NCBI GenBank assembly: GCA_043782365.1
Contig: JAYWAO010000056.1
Location: 1-19,007 of the forward strand
Direction: 5' to 3'
From: CAIWCD01 sp043782365
Lineage (GTDB): Bacteria; Myxococcota; Myxococcia; Myxococcales; 40CM-4-68-19
DNA length: 19,007 nt
Made by a program: the position numbers and the translations under genes. Positions within the stretch are counted from its first letter, which is position 1; each line of letters starts with the position of its first letter. This document shows positions 10,124 to 17,000 of this stretch, in pieces. A model generated the notes under the pieces. The model ran no database searches. It was not told the DNA's origin and saw only the letters and a list, made by a program, of their open reading frames with translations.

Positions 10124-10139
10124 CTGAACCCTTGTACAG
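10124..10139. promoter_or_regulatory. Probable LexA/SOS box in the recA promoter
   Basis: The dyad CTGAAC-CCTT-GTACAG has arms matching 5 of 6 positions as inverted repeats. Read on the minus strand it is CTGTACAAGGGTTCAG. The Myxococcus LexA box, recalled as CTRHAMRYBYGTTCAGS, agrees at 14 of the first 16 positions. It lies 32-47 bases before the recA ATG and covers the predicted -10 box, which is where a repressor would block transcription. Confidence 0.65.
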
Positions 10140-10159
10140 CAGTGGTCCGACAATCGCAA
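10131..10159 (-). promoter_or_regulatory. Candidate recA promoter
   Basis: On the minus strand TTGCGA (10159-10154) and TACAAG (10136-10131) are 17 bases apart, each matching 4 of 6 consensus positions. The -10 box falls inside the LexA-like dyad. Confidence 0.45.
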
Positions 10160-10374
10160 GAGCCGTTGCGCCGGGGCCGGAGCTCGATCGGGAGCCGCCA
10201 GCGTGCTGCAAATCGATGTCCCGGTGATAGCAGGGCAGTCCGACATCGCCTCGGCGCAGGGGGACCGCGGGCGGCCCGTGCTCCCCTCGAAGAGCGCGCC
10301 TCGCGAGGCCCGCAATGGTGGCGCAATCGGAGCCATTGTAAGGTCCCGCTCCGACTGGAGCGGGCTACCAGGAC
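10160..10374. other. Noncoding region between recA and the small ORF
   Basis: No convincing gene is seen. It should carry the upstream side of the recA promoter and, on the plus strand, any promoter of the small ORF, for which no clear -35/-10 pair was found. It contains a perfect 8-bp hairpin, CCCGCTCC-GACT-GGAGCGGG (10345-10364), ending 10 bases before the small ORF's ATG, and a 12-bp palindrome GCCTCGCGAGGC. Confidence 0.5.
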
Positions 10375-10479
10375 ATGAGCGAGATGATGAAGAAGATGCC
10401 GGGCGGCATGGGCGGCCGGCCGGGGATGCCTCCGGGCGGGCTGCCGCCGGCGCCGCCGCCGGGCGCGGACCAGAAGTAG
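10375..10479 (+). CDS. Putative 34-residue Met/Gly/Pro-rich small protein
   Basis: ATG at 10375 opens a 34-codon frame ending with TAG at 10477. The product begins MSEMMKKMPGGMGGRPGMPP and ends PPGADQK, so it is rich in Met, Gly and Pro with no hydrophobic core. The composition recalls the Met/Gly-rich tails of SRP54/Ffh proteins, but the upstream frame is closed by TAA at 10339, so it is not the visible end of a longer gene. No strong ribosome site is seen: GGAG at 10357 is 14 bases upstream and sits in a hairpin. Support for a real gene is the strong terminator 24 bases downstream in the same direction. It could also be a chance frame in GC-rich DNA. Confidence 0.35.
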   Translation: MSEMMKKMPGGMGGRPGMPPGGLPPAPPPGADQK

Positions 10480-10502
10480 TGCACAACCACAGACACGAAA
10501 AT

Positions 10503-10535
10503 GGGTAACACCCAGCGCCGGGTGTTACCCTTTCT
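10503..10535. terminator. Strong bidirectional intrinsic terminator
   Basis: A perfect 11-bp inverted repeat, GGGTAACACCC (10503-10513) and GGGTGTTACCC (10520-10530), has loop AGCGCC. On the plus strand it is followed by TTTCT; on the minus strand it is followed by ATTTTC. It can therefore end transcription from the FKBP genes (minus) and from the small ORF (plus). Confidence 0.85.
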
Positions 10536-10554
10536 GCTGCGACCGTAAAGTGTA

Positions 10555-11508
10555 TTAATCCACCGCCACCGCGAGCAGCTCCACGTCGAACCGCAGCGTC
10601 GCGCCCGGCGGCACCACCGGCGGCTGGCCCGCGTCTCCATAGGCGGTCTGGCTCGGGCAGGTGAGCCGCGCGGTCTCGCCCACCTGCATCTTCAGCATCC
10701 CCTCGCGCCAGCAGGGGATGACCGCCGAGAGCGGGAAGCTGATCGGCGCGCCGCTCTTGTGGCTCGAGTCGAAGACGGTGCCGTCCACCAGGAGGCCCGT
10801 GTAGTGCACCGTCACCGAGCCCGACTCGGCTGGCCTCGCGCCCGTGCCAGGCTTGAGCTTGCGGTAGATGACGCCCGACTTGCTCACCTCGGCGCCGGGC
10901 TCCTTCGCTTCGGCGGCGAGCACCGAGCGCGCGGCCTCCTTCTGCTGCGCGGCGGCCACCACGGGGTCGGGCTTGCCGTCGCGGCCCTCGATGGAGATCA
11001 GCTCCACGTCGAAGACCAGCGTCGCGTTGCCCGGGATCAGGCCGGGCTGCCCACGCTCGCCGTAGCCGATGTGCGCGGGGCAGACCAGCTGCGCCTGCTC
11101 GCCGACCTTCATCTTGGCGAGGCCCTCGGTCCAGCACTTGATGACGCGGCCGAGCGGGAAGACCGACGGCTCGCCGCGCTTGCGGGAGCTGTCGAAGACG
11201 GTGCCGTCGACGAGGCGGCCATCGTAGTGGACCTTCACCGTGGAGGCCGCGCTCGGCTGCGGGCCCGTGCCCGGCTTGAGCAGCTTGTAGATCAGGCCCG
11301 ACGGCAGCTCCACGGCCCCGGGCTCGGCGGCCTTCTGCTTGAGGAAGGCGGCGCTGGCGGCCTTCTCCTTCGCCTGCGCCGCGAGCACGGCTTTGCTCTC
11401 GGGCGGAGGAGTTGCTGTCTGCGCCTCTGCGTCAAAGGCGGCGGGGCCCCCGAGCGCGAGCGCGCTGGCGAGGGCCCCGAGCACTGCGGTTCTGCGTGCA
11501 GCGTTCAC
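10555..11508 (-). CDS. Secreted tandem FKBP-type peptidyl-prolyl cis-trans isomerase (two domains)
   Basis: FKBP proteins speed the cis-trans isomerisation of Xaa-Pro bonds during folding. The 317-residue product has a signal peptide (about 1-29, basic start then an Ala/Leu core) and two complete FKBP domains, about 87-174 and 228-316. Each keeps the binding-pocket residues: VHY, VFDSS, F-P-L, V-I-x-C-W and a Tyr-Gly near the end. Both domains carry a Cys before the pocket Trp and a second Cys 18 residues later (C125/C143 and C266/C284), which could form disulfides outside the cytoplasm. The GTG start at 11508 lies 4 bases after the stop of the upstream FKBP gene and has no clear ribosome site, so translation is probably coupled. 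The two genes look like products of duplication. Confidence 0.9.
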   Translation of the reverse strand: MNAARRTAVLGALASALALGGPAAFDAEAQTATPPPESKAVLAAQAKEKAASAAFLKQKAAEPGAVELPSGLIYKLLKPGTGPQPSAASTVKVHYDGRLVDGTVFDSSRKRGEPSVFPLGRVIKCWTEGLAKMKVGEQAQLVCPAHIGYGERGQPGLIPGNATLVFDVELISIEGRDGKPDPVVAAAQQKEAARSVLAAEAKEPGAEVSKSGVIYRKLKPGTGARPAESGSVTVHYTGLLVDGTVFDSSHKSGAPISFPLSAVIPCWREGMLKMQVGETARLTCPSQTAYGDAGQPPVVPPGATLRFDVELLAVAVD

Positions 11509-11512
11509 GGAG

Positions 11513-12394
11513 CTAGCTGCGCTGCGAGCGGCGGCGGAAGAAGAGCAGCGCGGCGGCGCCCGAGAGGGCTTCGATCATCGAGGCGGCGCCCATCCCCGAG
11601 CAGCCCTTGGAGGCGGCGGCCGTGGAGGTGGCGCTGGCGGCCGGCGTGGCCGGCTTGGCGTCGGCCTTGGCGGGCGCTGCAGGCGTGGCAGGCGCGGCCG
11701 GAGGAGGGGCCGGGGGCGCCTCGATGGAGATCAGCTCCACCTCGAACACCAGCGTCGCGCCGCCGGGGATGCTGGGGGGACGGCCGCGGTCGCCGTAGGC
11801 GATGTCGCTCGGGCAGACCAGCTGGGCCACCTCGCCCTCCTTCATCTTGGCGACGCCCTCGGTCCAGCACTTGATGACGCCGTTGAGCGGAAACGTCGTG
11901 GGCTGGCCGCGCTTCTTCGAGCTGTCGAAGATCTCGCCGTTGGTCAGCTTGCCCTCGTAGTGGACCTTGACGGTGTCGGTGGCGGCGGGCTGCTTGCCGG
12001 TGCCGGGCTTGAGGCTCTTGAAGACGAGGCCCGAGGGGAGCTTCTCGGCGCCCTTCTCGGCGGCGGCCTTCTCGAGGTACGCGGCAGAGGCGGACTTCTC
12101 CTTCGCCGCGTCCTTGCCCGCGTTGTCGGCCTGGCGCTTCTGGGCGAAGGTGGAGACCTTCGGGCCCCACTCGGACATCTCCAGCTTGAGCTTGCTGCCG
12201 TGGGCGGCGTCGTCGAAGCCCGCCTTCACCAGGACCAGCTCTTCCTTGGTGAGGCCGAGCGACTTGACGTTGCCGCCCAGGATGGAGCCGAGGGCGTAGA
12301 GGGTCTTGTCCTCGTCGGTCTTGAGGGCCTGCGCGCGGGCCGCGAGGGGGGCGGCGCAGAGCAGGAGGGCGAGGAGGGCGGAGGCGGTTCGCAT
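11513..12394 (-). CDS. FKBP-type peptidyl-prolyl isomerase with MYXO-CTERM sorting tail
   Basis: The 293-residue protein has a signal peptide (1-21, ending ARA), a helical N-terminal region like the dimerisation part of Mip/FkpA proteins (about 25-115), and one FKBP domain (about 138-225) with pocket residues Y146, F156, D157, F168, V173, I174, W177 and Y200. A Pro/Ala-rich spacer (226-260) follows, then a C-terminal tail KGCSGMG, a hydrophobic stretch and FFRRRSQRS. That Gly-Cys, hydrophobic helix, Arg cluster order is the MYXO-CTERM pattern, so the protein is probably processed at the Cys and anchored at the cell surface. ATG at 12394 is preceded by AGGA. It is the first gene of a two-gene FKBP unit. 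Confidence 0.9.
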   Translation of the reverse strand: MRTASALLALLLCAAPLAARAQALKTDEDKTLYALGSILGGNVKSLGLTKEELVLVKAGFDDAAHGSKLKLEMSEWGPKVSTFAQKRQADNAGKDAAKEKSASAAYLEKAAAEKGAEKLPSGLVFKSLKPGTGKQPAATDTVKVHYEGKLTNGEIFDSSKKRGQPTTFPLNGVIKCWTEGVAKMKEGEVAQLVCPSDIAYGDRGRPPSIPGGATLVFEVELISIEAPPAPPPAAPATPAAPAKADAKPATPAASATSTAAASKGCSGMGAASMIEALSGAAALLFFRRRSQRS

Positions 12395-12784
12395 GAGGGA
12401 TCCTTGTGACAGGTGCGGAAAGGGCGGCCGAGTCTATGCCAGAAAGGGGGCGTGCGGGCGAGGGGGACGCGCGCTGGGGGCGTCTACCGCGCTGGCTCCG
12501 GTCCAGATCGAGAGGTGGCGTGCGGGGCAAGGCACCGCGCCCGCTCTACGTGGCCACCGAAGGACTCGTAGGCCCGCTTCGCGGAGAGCAGGCGGGCGAT
12601 GCCTGCGTCTGCGAGAGAAGTGGAGCGCGCCCCTGGCAGCGCGCCGCCCGCGGCCAAGGCCCCGGCGTGGGAGGAGCCGCTCAACGGCCACCTCTCTCGG
12701 CCTTGGTGTTGTCGCCCTCCCGGACCACCTTGTGCAGGAGGTCGCAGCACGACCGCCACCGGGGTCAAGCTGCCGCGCGCCGAC
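12395..12784. other. Decayed or noncoding stretch between the FKBP genes and the two-component operon
   Basis: No intact gene is convincing. Frames on both strands are open because the DNA is GC-rich, but none has a recognisable domain or a steady codon pattern. Short protein-like pieces appear in different minus-strand frames (for example DLLHKVVREGDNTKAERGG near 12680-12760 and LLSAKRAYESFGGHVERA near 12550-12610), as expected for frameshifted remains. The part nearest 12395 should hold the FKBP promoter; TAGACT near 12431-12436 (minus) is a weak -10 candidate without a good -35. Confidence 0.45.
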
Positions 12785-12971
12785 GAGACCGCAGCGCAGC
12801 GCCTTCGGGCCGGACGACGCCTGCACGAGGGTGTAGTCCCTCGCCCGCGAGCAAGGCCTCCAGCGCGAGCAGGTTCGCCGGCAGGTCGTCGACGAGCAGG
12901 ATGTCGATCTTTTCCTTCTTCCCGGCGGACTCGATCGGGAGTCGGGCGGGCTTCATGCTTTTTTTGACCAT
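12785..12971 (-). pseudogene. Frameshifted remnant of a second REC (response-regulator receiver) gene
   Basis: The frame begins ATG at 12971 or, more like its neighbour, at 12957 (MKPARLP...), and then reads ILLVDDLPANLLALEALLAG, nearly the same as residues 32-51 of the adjacent REC-PAS protein. An extra base near 12838-12842, compared with that gene, shifts the frame. The homology continues in the next frame as YTLVQASSGPKALRC and stops near 12784, before the phospho-acceptor Asp. The remnant has the two N-terminal acidic residues but no phosphorylation site, so it cannot work as a receiver. Its start overlaps the stop of the upstream gene. Confidence 0.8.
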
Positions 12972-14017
12972 TCCTCGATGAGCAAGAGCAGATCGTTGCC
13001 CGTCGCGTAGATGGTCTTGGCGGACTCGATCTGCTTAGCGGTCAGGTTCTCGTCCCCGTTGTCGCTCAGAATCCGGGATAGGTTGAGTATGCTCTTGAGC
13101 GGCGTGCCCAGTTCGTGGGACATCTTGGCCAGGAACTGCGCCTGATCCACATGTTTGTGTCCGGTGACATTGCGTGCGGCGGCGAATACGCCCTGCAGCT
13201 TCCTGTTGCGGTCGTAGAAGGCAGTCGCGTTGTAGGACACCACTGTTTTCGTTTTCTTGCCGTCCCTGGCGCTTGCGGTCAGCTCGTAGTCGATGACCTT
13301 CTTGTTGCTCAGCACCAGCTTGACTACCGCCTCAGCCCGCTCCGGATCGGTGAAGTAATTCTTGAATGGCGCGCCGATCAGCTCGTCGCGCGTGCAACCG
13401 GTGAGCGTCTCCATCTGCTTGTTGACGTCTGTAATGATGCCGGACGGATCGGTCGTCATGATTGCGTCGATGTTGGATTCGAAGAGCGAGCGCGTGTAGA
13501 ACTGCTGCTCGCGCAGTCGCTCATCGAGCTGTTTCTGCTCGGCCTCGATCTGCTTACGCGCGATGTAGAGCTCGGCGAAGACGTTCACCTTCGCCGTGAG
13601 TATCTCGGCGACGATGGGCTTGTAGATGTAGTCTACGGCGCCTAGGGAGTAGCCCCGGGAGACATGATTCTCGTTGCTGCCCGTCGCGGTGATGAAGATG
13701 ATCGGCGTATACACCGACTGGCGACGCTCACGGATCAGCTTTGCCGTCTCGAAGCCGTCCATGCCCGGCATGAGGACGTCGAGCAGGATGAGCGCGAATT
13801 CCTTCTCGAGTACGCAGCGCAGCGCCTCCGGACCGGACGCCGCCCGCGTGAGGGCATAGCCCGTGTCCGCAAGTAATGCCTCCAGCGCCAACAGGTTCGC
13901 CGGCTGATCGTCAACGAGCAGGATATTGATTGTCTCCTTCTTGCTGGCGGCTTCTTCGCGGCGGGCGGCGGCGGCGGCGGACTCGACCGGGAACATCTGG
14001 ATGGGCTTCATGCTCAT
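12953..14017 (-). CDS. REC-PAS protein with a truncated histidine-kinase dimerisation domain
   Basis: The 354-residue protein has a receiver domain (about 29-148: D36/D37, phospho-acceptor D80, T110, K133), a short coiled coil (150-175), a PAS domain (about 176-290) and the start of a HisKA domain (about 291-350) with H301 in SHELGTPLKS. The usual Arg after SHEL is Gly here. The protein ends at EEWSKKA, with no second half of the dimerisation helix pair and no ATPase domain, so it cannot be a kinase alone. It may act as a receiver/PAS output or decoy for the large kinase. Start and stop of neighbours overlap as ATGA on both sides, which indicates coupled translation. Length and domain loss suggest a deletion derivative of a REC-PAS-hybrid kinase. 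Confidence 0.88.
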   Translation of the reverse strand: MSMKPIQMFPVESAAAAARREEAASKKETINILLVDDQPANLLALEALLADTGYALTRAASGPEALRCVLEKEFALILLDVLMPGMDGFETAKLIRERRQSVYTPIIFITATGSNENHVSRGYSLGAVDYIYKPIVAEILTAKVNVFAELYIARKQIEAEQKQLDERLREQQFYTRSLFESNIDAIMTTDPSGIITDVNKQMETLTGCTRDELIGAPFKNYFTDPERAEAVVKLVLSNKKVIDYELTASARDGKKTKTVVSYNATAFYDRNRKLQGVFAAARNVTGHKHVDQAQFLAKMSHELGTPLKSILNLSRILSDNGDENLTAKQIESAKTIYATGNDLLLLIEEWSKKA

Positions 14018-17000
14018 TTGGACCAGACGCGCAGCATGGAGAGCAGCTGTGGGATGTCAACGGGCTTGGTGATATAGTCCGAGGCGCCGGCCTCCAGGCA
14101 CTTCTCGCGATCGCCCTTCATCGCCTTCGCCGTCAGCGCAACGATCGGCAGGTGCTGGAATTTCGGGATCTTGCGAATGGCCTGCATCGTCTCGTAGCCG
14201 TCCATATCGGGCATCATGACGTCCATGAGTACCACGTCGATGCCGGAGGTGCTCTGCAGTATCTTGATCGCGCCCTTGCCGCTCTCGGAATTCAGGATGT
14301 TGACCTTGTGCTGCTCGAGAAGGCTCGTGAGCGCGAAGATGTTGCGCATGTCGTCATCGACGATGAGCACGGTCTTGTTCGCGAGCGCGGGGTCCTCGAG
14401 ACGCATCTTCTCGATGATACTGCGCTTGTCGTCGGCCAGGATCGTCTCGGGGCGGTGGAGGTACATCGAGGTCTCCTCGAGCAGGCGGTCTGGCGACTGG
14501 GCGTCTTTGATGATGATGCTCTTTGCAAGCTTCTTGAGCCGCGCCTCCTGCTTGGGACTGAGCTCTTTGCCGGTGTAGACGATGACAGGGAGTTGGCGCA
14601 GGGACACGTCTTTGTGGAGCTCTTCGAGCAAAGTAAAGCCCGTCATGTCACTCAGGCCCAGATCGAGGACCATGCAGTCGTATTTCTCGCTGCGAAGCGC
14701 CTCGAGGGCCTCAGCGCCGGTTGCGACCGCGGTGACCCCGATATCGCCGCCGCCGACAAACGCGACCATCGCATTGCGCTGAACGTCGTTGTCCTCGACA
14801 ATCAGCAACTTCTTGACCTTGCGGTCGATGAAGTCCTTGATGCTCGTCAGCGCGCGGGAGAGAGCTTCCTTCGTTACTGGCTTCTCGAGGCAGGCGAGTG
14901 CGCCCATGTGGGCCGGGCGCGCCTCGTCGCCTTCCACCGAGACCACGTGCACGGGGATATGCCGGGTCGTGGGATCGTGCTTGAGCAGATCCAGTACCCG
15001 CCAGCCGTTCATGTCGGGAAGCCTGATGTCGAGCATGATGCCGTCCGGCCGCACCTTCTGGGCGAGTTCCAATGCTCTGTCACCGCGCTCTGCGACGAGG
15101 CCCTTGAAGCCGACCTCGCGGGCGGTCTCGAGTATGATGCGCGCGAAATGAGAGTCGTCCTCCACGATCAGGAGCACCTTGTCGCCGGGGCTGATACTCT
15201 CGCGGTCGTCCGGCATTTCCTGGACGGCCGAAACCCGCTCGATGCGGGTCACGGGAGAGATCGAGGCGCTGCGCAGCTGCGAGATCGATTCGGGCCGCAA
15301 CTCCTTCGAGGGACTCAACTGCGTAACCGGCACGTACGACTCCGGCAGGAACAGCGTGAACACGGACCCACTCAGCGAACCACCCTCCACATGGATCTCG
15401 CCGCCGAGAAGCTTCGCGATCTCGCGGCTGATCGTGAGGCCGAGGCCGGTGCCGCCGTATTTGCGGCTCGTCGTCATGTCCGCCTGCTGGAAGGCCTCGA
15501 AGATGATCTTGCGCTTGTCGGCCGGGATGCCGATGCCGGTGTCCGACACGGAGAACGCGAACACGGTTTCCGATGACTGCAATATGGGGTTCTCGTACAC
15601 CCGGCCCTTTGGCGCGAGGCCGATATTGAGGGTCACCGAGCCGCGTTCCGTGAACTTAAAAGCGTTCGACAGCAGGTTCTTGAGCACCTGCTGGAAACGC
15701 TTGGCGTCCGTGAGGATGGATTTTGGCAGACCGTCGGCGAGCGTGATGTGGAACTCGAGGCCGCGGTCCAGCGCGACCTGTCGGAAGTTCCGGTCCACAT
15801 AGTCTCGGAGGGCGTTGAAGTCGAGGTCACCGATCTCGACAGTGATCATGCCGGACTCGATCTTGGACATGTCTAAGATCTCGTTGATCAGCGCGAGCAG
15901 GTCCGAGCCGGAGGAGTGGACCGTCTTCGCAAATTCGATTTGCTTATCCGTCAGGTTGCCTTCCTGGTTCTGGTAGAGCAGCTTCGCCAGGATGAGCAGG
16001 CTGTTCAGCGGCGTGCGAAGCTCGTGCGACATGTTCGCGAGGAACTGTGACTTGTACTTCGAAGTCAGCGCGAGCTGATCGGCTTTCTCCTCGAGCGACT
16101 TCTTCGCGAGCTCGACTTCCTGGTTCTTGGCCTCGATCTCATCCTTCTGCTTAGAGAGCAGGTGCGCCTTGTCCTCGAGCGCCTCATTCGACTCCTTGAG
16201 TTCGACCTGCTGGGTCTGGAGGTTCGTCGTCAGGGACTGGGACTGCTTGAGCAGGTCTTCCGTGCGCATGTTCGCGGTGATCGTGTTGAGCACGATGCCG
16301 ATCGACTCTGTCAGCTGTTCCATGAACACGAGGTGGGTGTCGCTGAAGCTATCGAATGAGGCCAGCTCGATGATCGCCTTCACCTGGCCTTCGAAGAGCA
16401 CGGGAAAGATGGCGACGTTCTTGGGGATGGCCGAGCCGAGCGCCGACGAGATGTTGATGTAATCACTCGGCACGGTGAGTATGATGCGCTTTTTGTCTAC
16501 CGCGCACTGCCCGAGGAGACTTTCGCCGAGGCTGAAGCTCTGCTGTGGGGTCTTGTGTTCTTTGTAGCCGTAGCTGCCGAGAAGGCGCAAGGTCGGCCGT
16601 GCCCCTCCAACATCACCAGCTTGCATCAGGTAAAAGGCACCGTATTGGACCGAGACGAGCGGCGACAGCTCGGAGAGGATCAGTTTGATAACGGTCTCGA
16701 GGTCGCGCTGGCCCTGAAGTATGCGGGTAAACTTGGCGAGGTTGGTCTTTAGCCAGTCCTGCTCCGTGTTCTTGTGGGTCGTGTCCTTCAGATTGCGGAT
16801 CATCTCGTTGATGTTGTCCTTGAGCGCCGCGACTTCGCCCTGCGCCTGTACGTCAATGGAGCGCGTGAGGTCGCCCTTCGTCACGGCGGTCGCGACTTCG
16901 GCGATCGCTCGGACCTGGGTCGTGAGGTTGGCGGCCAGCTGGTTGACGTTGTCCGTCAAGTCCTTCCACGTGCCGGCGGCTCCTTTGACCTTCGCCTGGC

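Noticed and set aside
12406..12981. Plus-strand frames in the region between the FKBP genes and the two-component operon as a new gene.
   Set aside because: There is no domain, no ribosome site and no conserved feature, and the right end overlaps the receiver remnant on the other strand.
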